DNA of 64,000 nucleotides from Alnus glutinosa (Eukaryota > Streptophyta > Magnoliopsida > Fagales > Betulaceae). The notes under the pieces were generated by a model. The model saw only the letters and a list, made by a program, of their open reading frames with translations. It did not search any database and had not been told where the DNA came from. The position numbers were made by a program, and so were the translations under genes. This document shows, one piece after another, positions 10,749 through 22,484 of the stretch. The DNA is taken from NCBI RefSeq assembly GCF_958979055.1, contig NC_084897.1:25535128-25599127 (forward strand), in the 5' to 3' direction. Position 1 is the first letter of the stretch. Every line of letters starts with the position of its first letter.

Positions 10749-12322
10749 GAGACTATTTTGCTTTATCGGCGCGTAGGGATGTAATCGAGCCGAGCCGAGT
10801 CGAGTTTGAAAATTTCAAGACTGGCTCGTTTATGAGTCGAGCCTAAATAGTCGAGCTCGAATTCGAGCCGAGCTATAAATTACATGTTCAAGCTCGGCTC
10901 GTTTAAAAGTCGGGCGAGCTCGAGCTCAAGCTCGAGTTCGTTGAAAATGACATTCGAGCCGAGCCGGGTTATTGGACAAGCTAGGCTCAACTAGAGCTCG
11001 ATGTAAACTATTAAATTTTTCAATGAGTGATCAAAGCAGAATTCAAGCCCAAGTTTATGAACAACCTCTATGCATTTATTAATAATATAAATATATAATA
11101 TGTAAGTATATAATGCATATTATAAAATATATTACATAATTATAGTTTATAAGTAACAAATTAATAATATGTTATTATATACAACTACATAGTATAAACA
11201 ATGGTATATGTATAATGTGAACAAATAGTAAATCTAATATATTCTATATAACTAAGTAACTATAATATAAGTATAATATATAACTATTGTTAATCATGTG
11301 TGATGTGATATATGTGTTTATATATATATGCTAACTATTTAATATTGTTATATTGTTATATACTAACTATTAATAACTTAATATGTTAATTTAACATACT
11401 AAATATTGTTATCAAAATATTATAATTAATATGTAATATTATATATATTATACTATGTTTACTATTTACTAATATATATGTAAGATATGAACGAGCTAAC
11501 GAGTCGAACTAACGAGTCGGGCGAGCGATCCGGTCGAGCTTTAAACGAGTTGAACTCGCGAGCCCCTATCGAGTTTTGTCGAGCGAGTCGGGTATGTATC
11601 ACTTATTAATCGAGCGGGTTTCAACAGTAACGATCGAGTTTCTACAGTATCGAGCTCGAGTTCGGATCGAGCTAAACCGAGCGGGTATCGAGCGGGCTGT
11701 CGAACGGACTGGCTTATTTACATCCCTATCGGCGCGTGGCATGCACGCGTCAGGGATCTCCCAGGCGCGTGATGGCCATGCGCCACTCTCTCGGCTTCCA
11801 CTACCACGTCCGACGGCGGTTCTCGGAGGATCGGTTGTTTTCCTGTTAGCGGCTTCTCCCTCCCCTCACCGAGTCTTTGTTTGGGTGGTGTTTTTTCTGT
11901 TTTGTTTTTGGTTTTCTTAGTTGCAGTTTGTCCGGCCACCTTCGTATGTAGGGGTGTTGTTTTGTCAGATGCTGTGTTTTTTAGTTAGAACTGCAAACTG
12001 CCTGTTAGATGCTTGGATTTTATTGGAATTTTTTTTTCGCTTTATAGCGTAGATCAGCCATCTTTTTTAGTAGCGGTGCTTATTTGTTAGGGTGGCTTCC
12101 AACGTTGGTTCTTGTAATATTTGGGTGTTTTTTAGGTAGTTTGCTCCCAAATCAGAAATTAGTTCTGATTTTATGTTTAGGCAGTCATGGTATTCTTTAA
12201 CAATGTAATTGGACCTTTGGGTCTTTGGTTTATTTTAATGAAAGCAGTACTCTTTCTTAAAAAAAAAAAAGAAAAGAAAAAAGAAAAAAAGAAAAGAAAA
12301 GAAAAGAAGAGACTATTTTGCT
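10749..12322 (+). mobile_element. Poly(A) retroposon with 14-bp target duplication, split by a hAT MITE
   Basis: GAGACTATTTTGCT occurs at 10749-10762 and again at 12309-12322. The right copy follows an A-rich tail (12260-12308), so the pair is the target-site duplication of an L1-driven insertion. With the hAT element removed the body is about 600 bp. It has a GC-rich front (GGCATGCACGCGTCAGGG onwards) and a T/G-rich 3' part without an open frame, ending TTTATTTTAATGAAAGCAG before the tail. The composition resembles the 3' region of the LINE at 52749-53828 and the retroposon at 23922-24897, so it is probably a non-autonomous partner of a LINE. It landed about 270 bp upstream of the next gene's start codon. 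Confidence 0.75.
10774..11728. mobile_element. hAT-type MITE with perfect 8-bp target duplication
   Basis: The ends read TAGGGATGTAA and, reverse-complemented, TAGGGATGTAA again. The flanking octamer TCGGCGCG is identical at 10766-10773 and 11729-11736, as expected for hAT elements. The 955-bp interior has no transposase. Both subterminal regions are dense in GAGCTCGAG- and CGAGCCGAGC-type palindromic motifs, while the middle (about 11040-11480) is extremely AT-rich. It is nested in the poly(A) retroposon. Confidence 0.88.
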
Positions 12323-12439
12323 GGAATTTGTTTGGAGCGAACATGGAGGAAAAGTTGATCGTCTCTCATTAATCATTGATAATGCTTATTGTAATAGCGG
12401 GTCAAGTTGAGACGTTGTACCCGAGACCCATCCGGAACC

Positions 12440-12445
12440 TATATA
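12440..12445 (+). promoter_or_regulatory. Candidate TATA box of the small coiled-coil gene
   Basis: TATATA in the context CCTATATACCGG lies about 145 bp upstream of the start codon, in the only GC-balanced stretch between the retroposon and the gene. No other core element is clear. Confidence 0.4.
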
Positions 12446-12587
12446 CCGGTCTAAATTAGCAAAATCACTTGCAGACTCCCGTTCTCCACATAGCTTCCAT
12501 CCGAAGAAGGCGATGATTGGGCAGAGTGTTACACGAGACAATAACATCTCTTGAACGCCGCGTTTCGATCGCAACCACCTGGTAGCC

Positions 12588-15500
12588 ATGGGGGCCTCAG
12601 AGTCCACACTCTCAAGCTCACAGGTAGCTCTTCAACCACACCTAAATTTCCAAGATTACCTACACTAAATGCTGTTTAAATTCATCGCTAATTTGTTACA
12701 TTAACGTCTTGTTTTGCTGCACGCGAAGAGGCTGGCCGACGAAATCTCCACCGTGTCCGAGCAATCGGAGGTCGCAGATCCCATCTTAGAGACGCTCAAA
12801 TCCCTCAAAATAGTATGTCTTCGTATATATATTTTCAAATTTGTGTTTTGTGAATAGGGTTTTGGTATTTATTAATTAATTTTTTTAACGAACAAGGAAA
12901 GCGCTACCTTAGGACTTTGTCACAAATGATTTGAATTTGGACTGCGAAATCATTATCATTGTTGTTCTTTCTTATTTTGTTTCTAAGTTATTTTGGTGTA
13001 TAATTTGTAGACAACACCAATACTGACGGCACCACCAGCGGAGAGTAGCTTGACTGACATATTGGTGAGGAAACCTCCGTCTTCTTCGGTTCCAGGTGTG
13101 CTTCTTATAGAGGATAGATTGCTCAAATTCTTCGATTTGCTTATTTCTAATTACAGTCTATAACTCTTACTTGTTTTTAGAGCCACATGTTAATGCCATA
13201 ACTAGACAAGGAAGTTGATTCTGTGAGGAAAATCCGGGTTTTAGTTCTTACAAACAAAACCCAGGAATCCAAATCTCAAAATAACTTCAAATTAAGCTTT
13301 ATTGTTTTAGACAGATTATAATTTTTACTCTGAAGCAACTGATATTGGAGGCCCCTAAGTTGTGGTAATACTTGGACAGCTGCTTATATTTCTCTTTGCT
13401 CCTATCTTTTCATGATTTTATTCTTCTTTTTTATTCTTCTAGATAGGTGTTTTCTCTTGTATATTTCTTGTGTACTTAGGGTGCCTTACACCTTTGATGA
13501 TATCTCGATTACTTATAAAAAAGAAGAAGAAGAAGAAGAAGTTGCGGTAATATCTTCTTTGCTGGGGTTTCTGCCCAGCACATATATGGTCTCACTGAAA
13601 CCTGTTAATGGTGCATTGAATGGGTGGATAATGATAAGAAATCATGATGGTTAATTTTAAGTCGTCCTCTTTTTAATTTTTTTAACTTCTTTTTCAGTTT
13701 TCTCTTTAGGACCTCCTCTCCCTTGTTCTCGTATTCTATTTTGATTGGGACCAAGAAAAGCTGTTGTTCTTATTAGAACTTTAGTGTTCCTGTTATCCTT
13801 TATATAAATTGAGTAGCAATTTTATAGACTCATGATCTGTGACCGGTCTACTGAATAGATGCAGAAATGACCAAGTGACCTCAACAAAATAATGGTTTCT
13901 TGTTTCTAACACCAATGTGTTGGAGGTCTAGTGCTTTTTTTACAAGGATGGGGCCTGAATTCAGGTCACACATGGAAAAAGCTTTATTCTAGAAGTCCAG
14001 CTGAAGCTGGCAGCTCATGAATAAAAGGAGGGGATAATAGAGGATTGACTCTGAATTTCTTGCAAATTGTATCTGTGATAAGCTTAGCAGAAGTGCTTTC
14101 AATCACCATCTCCATAAAGGCATCCCCTTCCCTCCCTCAACCTACCTACCTGTCTCTTCCCTTATTTTTCATTGTGAAGACGAGAATTTCTGGAACAAAA
14201 TCTCCTTTAGTATAGTGTCCCCACTGCATGCTCCTCACACCCTCCCCAACCCACCCAGTTGCACATCTGCACAATATGGGTGTTCTTATCCATCTTAATC
14301 ATCATGTGTAAGGGTGTTTGTCATTTATGTCTGAATTGTTCACTTATTATGGCTCACAAACATTAACAAAGAGCAAGGACGTCACATCCTGCTAGAATAC
14401 ATTTATGATTTAAATGTAAAGCATTGAAGGAACTTAATCATCATTGTCATTTATCTCTATCCATACCATGCACCAACTGACCACAAAATGTTTAAGCATC
14501 CTGGTTCCATGAATGACTTTTGGGATATTTATTCCCTCTTAGTTAAATTGTTGCAATGCTATTTATCACTTTTTAAGCTGGAAACAGTTCAGTTGAGAAG
14601 CTAATTCATTATTCTTTTTCTCTGTTTGAAACAGCTACCGTGAATCCGAAGGTGCTGCTGGAGCTCTTCTCTATGTACCGTGATTGGCAGGAGGCGAAGG
14701 CTCAAATGATTAGCAAAAAACAGGTTTGACTTAGAAATTTTTGGAGTTCACTGTTGTAAAATTTTATTGTAACTTGCAAATGCACGAATCGTTTTTAAAT
14801 ATAGTTATACAAGTGCTAGGTCGAACCCACATGGAATTGAATAAATTTAAGAAAATCAGATAGATCTAAACCAATTAAATCTTAGTCTAGTTAGAAAAAT
14901 TGGTGATTTTTAATTAAACTAAAATTGATCTTAAAGCATGCAACAAATAAAATGAACCAAAATAATTCAACGATAAAAATTTAACAAATGACTAAGGTTT
15001 AGGAATCCACGCTCATCAATTTGTAGTAAAATATATTTATGTTCATCAATTTTTTCTAAAACTTTCTTCATAACAATCTTGACATTCATCACGTTGTCAT
15101 GGATAAGATTCTCATTAAGACTCTATAAGAATCTTGTGTGTTCTTCTTCACTTAAAAGAATAAAACCAAATCATCAAATGTATCAATTTATAAAATAAAT
15201 CACAATTGATATTAAATTTTAATAATTTGAAATGGAATTCCAAGCAATTAATTAATAGAGATTATCCAAAATCATGAGAGAAACATGATTGACTCATATC
15301 CAAGACTCATCTCATTAATTAAATTGAAGCAAGAACATTTGAACATTGAAGTTCATAAATTCAGGAAATATTAACTCACACAAATATATAATTGCTACTC
15401 ATTAATGAGGCTTCATCCTCAACCTTTGTTGGGGATTTAGCCTCTCATGGTTATGAAAATAAATTCCACAGATAAATTGCTAAACATTAAACCTTAACAA

Positions 15501-16729
15501 ATAAAATAAAAGAACCTAAAAATAACATTAAAAAAGAAAAAAAGAAAAAAAGAAAAAAAAACTAAACCAGGAAAATCTCCCACTGGGTGGCGCTTCAGAC
15601 TTTCTTTTTCTTCTTTTTAAGCTCTGCGGTGCACAAGGCATGTGATAGATTAGATCTGCAATGGATCCTTAATATCCTAAATCAGATGTGCTACGTGGAT
15701 CTGGAATTGGATTAAAATTCAAGTTTGTTTCTGATACTATGATGATGGGATTCGGATCTGCTTCAGAAACAAATATTTAGATCTAATCCAAGATCCCTAT
15801 AAAACTCGGATTTTGGCATGTTCACAATTAAATTCAATTTTAAACCAAGATTTTGCTGATTCTGAACTTCTTTAACATGTGGCTTAGTGATCAATTATGG
15901 AGGTAAAAAAGTAAAAATGGTCAATCAACCATCGTAACATGGTTCAGATCCACTGGCAGGATCAAAGCTACTTTTGGAATCTCAAGGAAAAAGCTGTTGT
16001 GCCAGTATTCAGGATTGTTAAAGACTGGCATCACATTAGGGAAATTAATCCGTTACCTGTTCTTACTGCTTTATGAAAACTAGGTTTTTTCCCCCCCTAC
16101 ATTCAGCTTAATTTGGGAATCATTGTTGCAGGAAGAGATAGAAAACAAGATAGAAGTTGCAGATGCTTTGGCAGTTAAACTTCGACAACGGTTTAATTAC
16201 TCGGTGTCGGCAATGAAGTCAACTTCACAACATTTATCAGGAGGTAATTGATTAGTCAAAATCTCACTTTCTGTGAATAGATCGGCTGCAGAATATCACA
16301 CAATTATTAGTTCGGTTGCTCACACGGTCACACCAAAACAAATGCATTATGGAATCAATTGATAGAGGGGGGAATTCTGGTGGACCCAGTGAATGGCGAA
16401 TCTCAGTTCCATCTCAGGACTACTGCATTGCACATGCTCCTGCTCTCTAATTATTATGGAGATCTATTGACTTTTTACCTTGGGAAATGCATGCAGTTCA
16501 TGCATTGCAGGTGGAGATTGGAGAGCTTAAAGGAAGGTTAACGGAGGTTATTAGTAACTGTGATGCATTGTGCAAGAGAATCGCTTCTGAGGGGCCAGAA
16601 CCTCTTCGGTCATCTATCAAGCCATTTGCAATTGCCACTGCCGACTCAGAAATCAGCCCTGGTTCTTCTTCTTTGCCAAAAGATCTAAACAAAACTCCTC
16701 CATCTACAGAAGCTAAGTTGGATTCATAG
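12588..16729 (+). CDS. Unidentified conserved plant protein, coiled-coil, 212 aa, six exons
   Basis: Exons: 12588-12623, 12729-12812, 13011-13095, 14635-14723, 16132-16243, 16497-16729. All introns are GT-AG, the phases agree, and the 639 nt close exactly at TAG 16727-16729. The last exon begins so that the split codon gives VHALQVEIGELKGRL. The start follows from the short first exon MGASESTLSSSQ. MGxxxS fits the N-myristoylation consensus, so membrane anchoring is possible but unproven. The middle (LLELFSMYRDWQEAKAQMI and EEIENKIEVADALAVKL) and the segment up to CDALCKRIASEG are heptad-like and charged, suggesting a coiled coil. The Ser/Pro-rich C-terminus looks disordered. I recognise it only as a conserved-looking plant family; its function is unknown. 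It has no enzymatic motif. The fourth intron is 1.4 kb and AT-rich. Confidence 0.8.
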
Positions 16730-17762
16730 ATATTTTTGTTCTCGTGTATACTGTATAGTCAGAAGATTTTCATTGATTGAGATTGATGTTAATCCTCAGT
16801 AGCTAACCAGAACAGCTTTATCACACATATGTCTGAGTCTGACTGATATTTGGACGACCCATGTTTAAAATTGAATCAATGAAGATTTTCATCATATGAG
16901 ACAAAGATGTTATTGACTCTCTGGCATTTACAGTTTATTCACTCTCAAAAAAGATAAAAGCGAAAACCTGCAAGGACAGTGAAGGAAGGCAACAAGAAGC
17001 CCCACCCAGATTTATTGCACTTCTCTTTCTTTGGGCAACAATGCAGGTTCGCACGATGAAACAAAACCAAGGCCTTATTCGGCAGGCAACACAAAAAAAT
17101 TTAACTTTATTTTCACATTTTTAAAAAACAATTAACATCAAAACATTCTAATTTTTTTTACTTTTTATATCACATTAATAATTTTTTATTATTATTCAAA
17201 TAAAAAAATTAACTACAATAAAAACTTTTTCACTTTTTTATATAAATTTTTTTTTTCTTTATATTACATTTATTACTCAAAAATTCTTTTTCCACCATTC
17301 AGTTCAGTCCCTCGCCAAACATACCCCAAAGCTCAGTGAAAACTGAAGGTTCTGAATGAATCTTTCTTTTCCAGACGCATCATCATGCGACTTATATTAT
17401 TTTGCCTTTCTAAATTTATTGCAGAGAGATATGATGAACGGAACCACTTCCATTTCTGCAAATCGATATGATCATATCCGGGATACCCAAAAGAGCCTCA
17501 CAGTTCAAAACTGCAAGATCTCACGCTAAGAAGAAGAATATTAAAACAAGTATGGATTTTGATAGAATCAAGTAAATGGGTGCTTACAGAAAATCAAACA
17601 ATGCATAACTTTATTAACTTAACAAATTAACAATAGCTTAAAACAACATAACCATATAAATTACCGAATCAAATACTATTGAGCTCTTTGAAAAAAAAAA
17701 GCACATTATAACCCAAAAGCCTAGTAGATTGAGATCTGAACCAAAAAATGAGAGCCCCATGA
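16730..17762. other. 3' flanks of convergent genes plus a MITE
   Basis: This lies between the stop of the coiled-coil gene (+) and the stop of the GMD gene (-), so it holds both 3' UTRs. About 17085-17335 is an AT-rich MITE-like block bounded by CCTTATTCGGCAGG and CTCGCCAAACATACC. Reverse-complemented, it matches the repeats at 22140-22430 and 58675-58945 (shared TTGATGTGATATAAAAA-type core). Confidence 0.6.
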
Positions 17763-18869
17763 TTAGGGTTGTTGCTGGGCATCCATGTACCCAGCATCCA
17801 CGAGCACCTTCTCCCTCTTGGCCAACTCAACGTCCTCGTCAACCATCATCTTCACCAACTGCTCGAACCCGACCTTGGGCTTCCAACCAAGCACCTTCTT
17901 GGCCTTGCTGGAGTCCCCTTTCAAATTGTCCACCTCGGCGGGCCTGAAGTACCGCTTGTCGATCACCACGTGGTCCCTCCAGCTGAGCCCCACGTACCCG
18001 AAAGCCACCTCCAGGAACTCCTCCACCGTGTGCGACTCCTCCGTGGCCACCACGTAGTCGTCCGGCGCATCCTGCTGCAGCATCATCCACATCGCCTCCA
18101 CGTAGTCCCCAGCGAAACCCCAGTCCCTCGAGGCCTGCAAATTACCAAGGAAAAGCTTGCTCTGAAGTCCGATCTTGATCCGACCCACTGCCCGCGTGAT
18201 CTTCCGGGTCACGAAATTCTCGCCTCGCCTCGGCGACTCGTGGTTGAATAGTATCCCATTGCACGCGAACAGCCCGTAGGCCTCCCGGTAATTCACGGTG
18301 TACCAATGAGCCGCGCACTTGGAGGCGGCGTAAGGGGAACGGGGGTGGAACGGCGTCGTTTCGGACTGGGGAGGCGGTGTCGATCCGAACATCTCGGACG
18401 ACCCGGCCTGGTAGTACTTGATGTGGGTCCGATCCGTGGCGGCGATGTGGGACCGGACGGCCTCGAGGAGGCGGAGGGCCCCAGTGGCGACCACGTCGGC
18501 GGTGTAATCGGGGATCTCGAAGGAGACGGCCACGTGGGACTGGGCGGCGAGGTTGTAGACCTCGTCGGGGCGGATCGTGTCGAACCAGCGGCGGAGCGAG
18601 GATGCGTCGGTGAGGTCCGCATAGTGGAGTTTCATGCGGGCCTTATGCGCGTTGTGTGGGTCGATGTAGATGTGGTTGATGCGCTGGGTGTTGAAGTTGG
18701 AGGACCGCCGGATGAGCCCGTGCACCTCGTACCCCTTGTCCAGCAAAAACTCCGTAAGATACGAACCGTCCTGCCCGGTAATCCCGGTAATCAGCGCTAC
18801 TTTGCGCTGTGGAACGGCTTCGCCGTTGGTTGTGGATCCGGGTCTGGAATTGTCGGTCTCGGACGCCAT
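17763..18869 (-). CDS. GMD: GDP-mannose 4,6-dehydratase (GMD/MUR1 family), intronless
   Basis: The 368-residue frame is a full-length short-chain dehydratase. It converts GDP-D-mannose to GDP-4-keto-6-deoxy-D-mannose, the first step of de novo GDP-L-fucose synthesis in the cytosol; fucose then goes to xyloglucan, pectin and glycoproteins. Visible are the NADP-binding glycine motif GITGQDG (29-35), [11 protein letters not shown] (54-64) that contacts cofactor, the active-site GSSEMFG with Ser158 and Glu159, and the YxxxK pair Tyr180/Lys184. The N-terminal ~20 residues (Ser/Thr-rich) are a variable extension as in Arabidopsis GMD1/MUR1, which are likewise intronless. The GC-rich coding region contrasts with its AT-rich surroundings. 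The start at 18869 gives the expected family length. Identity is confident; which paralogue it is cannot be told. Confidence 0.95.
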   Translation of the reverse strand: MASETDNSRPGSTTNGEAVPQRKVALITGITGQDGSYLTEFLLDKGYEVHGLIRRSSNFNTQRINHIYIDPHNAHKARMKLHYADLTDASSLRRWFDTIRPDEVYNLAAQSHVAVSFEIPDYTADVVATGALRLLEAVRSHIAATDRTHIKYYQAGSSEMFGSTPPPQSETTPFHPRSPYAASKCAAHWYTVNYREAYGLFACNGILFNHESPRRGENFVTRKITRAVGRIKIGLQSKLFLGNLQASRDWGFAGDYVEAMWMMLQQDAPDDYVVATEESHTVEEFLEVAFGYVGLSWRDHVVIDKRYFRPAEVDNLKGDSSKAKKVLGWKPKVGFEQLVKMMVDEDVELAKREKVLVDAGYMDAQQQP

Positions 18870-19284
18870 TGTTGTTTGATCTTATCGGGTCAGAGGAAAA
18901 TGAGAGATGGTAGTGATGTGAATCGAAGGTGGTGGTGGTGGCGTTGGAGGATTTAACGGTGCTTTAAACAATGGCACGCGCTTTTGAAGTTAGTCGGTGA
19001 GACCAATGGTGGGCTGCCACCTCAGTGGGGTCAACTTGAGGGGAGGGAGAACTGGACGTGGTAATGGTGTTCTGTAAATCACGTTTTTAGCTTTGGGCCG
19101 TCGGTGCGGTGAATTGTGATTAGTTACTGACTGTGGCCTGTGGGAGGGGTTTACTTGCGTGCTAATTATTAATTAATATTGTGCCAATTTTTAAGCCCAT
19201 ATTTGTATATGCTATTGGGCTTTGTCCGAGCTCTCTATTCAGAATGTGCTCCAATATCCTTGACAAAAAAAAAAAAAAAAAAAA
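18870..19284. other. Upstream region of GMD, then a poly(A) run
   Basis: No gene. A GGTGGT-rich stretch (18928-18946) lies just upstream of the GMD start and would form a CCACCA-rich leader on the minus strand. A run of about 20 A residues lies at 19265-19285. No clear TATA box was seen. Confidence 0.45.
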
Positions 19285-20064
19285 ACACATTTAGTAAAGA
19301 ATACAAAAAGGACTAGCAACAAGGAGGTGAGTCTTTGCCACTACAAATGGTGAGCGAGTGGGAATGGAGTCACAGTAGGTTCTAGCCGCAGCATAATAAG
19401 AATATGATGGGCGCAAAAGTTTGTATTTTTGTAAACTTTCATTGCATTCCAAGAGGAAGAAAAAGGAATGATAGCAATGGTGTTCGAGATGCTGCAATCT
19501 TTCAGTCTCGCAAAATAGAGGGACGTTGAAGTGCCATAATCACAACTTGGAAATCACCTTCCAAAGTGAAGTATGAGATCTTCAAAGAAATTGCCAAAGA
19601 AACTGCTAGAGAAGCAACCAAGGCCTCTCCATAAGTTGGATCACAAGGAGGGCTAATTTGTGAGAATGGCCTTCAGAATTTTGCCATTTGAGTCACGACA
19701 AACTGCTCCTTGGGCAGAAAAAGACTCTCTCACAGCTGTGCCAAAATTAATACTTGAAGGACTTGGCCAGCGGAGGAGACCATTTTTCTATAGGAGGGGA
19801 GGAAAGCCCTTTCCAAGCCAAGAAATGGTCCAAGTCTTCTTTTTTAATTGAACGAGATAAAACCAGAGCATCTGTAATAACTCCATCATGCACGACCCTA
19901 TTTCTATTGAGCCACAGTAGATCACACGTTACATAGGCAAAAATCTGAAAAATGGGAATAGAATCCCTCCAAATGATCCTTGCAAAACTGCACTGAAAAG
20001 AAAAAATCAAAAAAATCAACCTCTGTTTGGCTAAGAGGACAAACGATATCAAGAGGATGTACAT
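19285..20064 (-). mobile_element. LINE 3' fragment (RNase H-like end of ORF2)
   Basis: On the minus strand the open stretch 20064-19747 encodes DLLWLNRNRVVHDGV followed by DHFLAWKGL, a pattern typical of the segment between the zinc-binding and RNase H domains in plant L1 ORF2. Further downstream, broken frames (about 19750-19290) carry SFSAQAAVCRDSNGKIL- and GEALVASLAVSLA-like pieces of the RNase H fold. Frames are interrupted, so it is inactive. The 5' boundary is unclear and may extend to about 20150. Confidence 0.65.
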
Positions 20065-20437
20065 GAAAAACCTCCTCGCTGGCCTAGATTTGGTAGGAAT
20101 GATGTTCCAAGCAACTTTTTATAAGAGAAGTTTGAGTATATCTGAACACTCCGGTCTCACATTGAAAAGATGATGAGTAGCCTATAAAGAGTGAATAATT
20201 TATAAAGATGGTTATGAATACTAAGTCCTACATTACCTAATTACTAGGTGAAACTGTGTTTTATAATGAATTATAGGAAAGTTCTAAATTGACTAGTATT
20301 TTGGGGTGATATCGTATATTAACATCCTTCATGCGTCTAAACTCCAATCCTCACAGGGCACAGAAAAGACATAAAGACTCCCAATATTTTAGAGCGAGAT
20401 TCCTGGACTTCCTTAGGGGATTACGTATGTTCAAAAT

Positions 20438-20610
20438 GAGCAATGCTAGGAGAGTAACTACATACTACACTTTCATTTTATTAGGTTAATGAGAAAGTGT
20501 CCATCATATTTTTTGTTTTATTTTTTTTTTATTTTTTAACAATGATTGTTTTAAAAGCTTATGGGCACTACCACATCAGCCTAATAGAATGAGGGCGTAA
20601 TAGCATTTTT
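20438..20610. mobile_element. Small foldback MITE, GAGTAATGCTATA family
   Basis: It starts GAGCAATGCTAGG with ACTACACTTTCATTTTATTAGG inside, and the complementary CCTAATAGAATGAGGGCGTAATAGC is at the other end. A divergent relative of the copies at 9808 and 61301. Confidence 0.5.
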
Positions 20611-20845
20611 ATCCTACAATTTTCTTATAATGTTGATGTGACAATCCTTAAAATTGGTTATATATTAAAATTTTACCCCTAATTTTATTTTATTTTATTT
20701 TATTTTATTTTTTTATAAGTTTTGCTCCCCCTAAATTTTTTCTTTTCAATTTGGCCCCTCCAAATTGCCAAGTCTGGGTCCGCCACCGGAGCTACTAGTC
20801 TTTATTTGATACATAAATATATACAAAATTATCATTGTATCTTCT

Positions 20846-21650
20846 AATGCATAATGACATCGATTATTATAGTTTTTTTTTTTGTTTGGACTAAATGTAT
20901 TGAATGACTCTGATTGGAACTCAATAGCTCTATTTAGACGATTATAGTTAGAACTCCACCAGTTGGGATTAGAACACATTCCCTGTATTTTGTTATGGTA
21001 CACATATTCTAATCTCATCAAATTCCCTAAGAGCTATTTATCTTTGATAACAAATGTTGGTTGTATTCACATAATGACATAGATGGTGTGACAGTCCAAA
21101 ATCAATTGAGCTAATAACACACTTATTCGGAATTTGTATGTATATATGTATACTCAAAATTTGAATTCAGTGACTCTTTTGAGGCATCTCTTATGTAACT
21201 TGAAGGGTTACTCGTCTTTAATTGATACATTAAAACATACGAATTTATCATTGTGTCTTCTAATATTTATTTTGATTGTTGTGTTCAAATAATGACATCG
21301 ATTGTTGTAATTTTTATTTTTTTTTGGACTAAATGTGTTGAATGACACTGATTGGACCTCAATCGCTCGTTCGAAGGGATTCTGTTTGGATTCAAATATA
21401 ATTGAAACTGGACTGGTTGAAATTATAACACGTTTCTTATGTCCTGTATGAGACACATGTCCTAACCTCAACGAGTTCCTTGAGAGCTAATTGTATTTGA
21501 CTTACAATTGATGATTGTGTTCACTTAATGACATTGATTGTTATAAAAATTGTTTTGACAAAATGTGTTGAATAACATTGATTGGGGGCTGAAATTGAAT
21601 AGCTCTTTTGAGGCACGTAAATGTAACTTGAAGAGCTACTCACTTTTGAT
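20846..21650. repeat. Degenerate tandem array, period about 440 bp
   Basis: Blocks starting AATGACATCGATT lie at about 20850 and 21291, with a partial third from about 21526. Each continues with a T-rich tract, GGACTAAATGTGTTGAATGAC, CTGATTGGA and a segment ending in GAGAGCTA. The copies have diverged by roughly a fifth by eye and contain no open frame. They could be remnants of a local duplication of an unrecognised transposon. Confidence 0.55.
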
Positions 21651-21878
21651 TGATAATTGATGGTTGCGTTGACACAATGACATTGATTGTTCTAATATTT
21701 GTTTCGATGACATCAATTGTTATGCAAAAAGGCAAAATGGGGTTGCTTAGAATGATGGAAATTTGTGCAGGTACTTAGAACCGTCCGATAATTGGGATTG
21801 TCTTGACATAATTGATCCTAACCCTTGATGGAATTTAAGCTCAACACTAGCTATTTCCACTTTTAAAGTAACTTCAAA

Positions 21879-21937
21879 AAAAGAAAAAAGAAAAAAGAAA
21901 AAAGAAAAAAAGAAAAAAGAAAAAAGAAAAAAAAAAG
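21879..21937 (+). repeat. (AAAAAAG)n microsatellite
   Basis: About 59 bp of A5-8 runs separated by single G residues. Low complexity, no other signal. Confidence 0.8.
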
Positions 21938-22139
21938 CTTTTAAAGTAGATCTTAGAGATGGGAAAGGCCACTCAAAACATACTAGGTAGATTTTTGAGG
22001 TAAAATTAAAAGATGACTATTGCTCATTGCCTAGCTTGTAGACTCAATAAAAACTTAATACAAAAATTAAACAAAGACTTAGGCCAGAAGTATTGTAACT
22101 TTTACCATAAGTTTGTTATAAAATTGATGCAGCGGTTCA

Positions 22140-22430
22140 TAAGGCCTCGTTTAGTAATCCTTTTCCCCTCCCCCTCTCTTCCCTTCCCTTATGGGAGAAT
22201 TTTTTTGTTGAGTGAAAGTAAAAATTGATTGATGTGATATAAAATATAAATAATTTATATGGAAAAGTGGAAAAATTTTGTATTGTAGTGAGTTTTTTTA
22301 TTTAAATAATAATAAAAAATTGTTGATGTGATATAAAAAGTAATAAAAGTTAAGAATGTTTTGAGTTGATGTTTTTTGAAATAGGTGAAAATAAGGGGCA
22401 GAGAAGGGGGTTATTAAACAATTGTATAAA
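22140..22430. mobile_element. MITE of the TTGATGTGATATAAAA family
   Basis: It is bounded by AAGGCCTCGTTTAGTAATCC and AGGGGGTTATTAAAC, with two internal TTGATGTGATATAAAA motifs around 22228 and 22322 separated by TTTTTTATTTAAATAATAA. The same order of motifs occurs at 58675-58945 and, inverted, at 17085-17335. Confidence 0.55.
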
Positions 22431-22484
22431 AAAGGTGATGGACCACATATTATACGATAATTAGTCCCATCATCCACACATTAA

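Noticed and set aside
12386..12607. 73-codon minus-strand frame at the start of the coiled-coil gene
   Set aside because: Overlaps the promoter and first exon of the plus-strand gene, whose splicing and frame are well supported; no domain of its own.
18306..18956. 216-codon frame antisense to GMD
   Set aside because: GC-rich antisense shadow of a well-supported gene, without a recognisable domain.
19265..19285. Poly(A) tail of the LINE fragment at 19285-20064
   Set aside because: The LINE is on the minus strand and would need a T run on the plus strand here; the A run is on the wrong strand, so it is a separate homopolymer or belongs to another insertion.
20846..21650. CRISPR-like array
   Set aside because: The repeat units are about 440 bp, AT-rich and degenerate with no short identical repeats and spacers; the DNA is eukaryotic.
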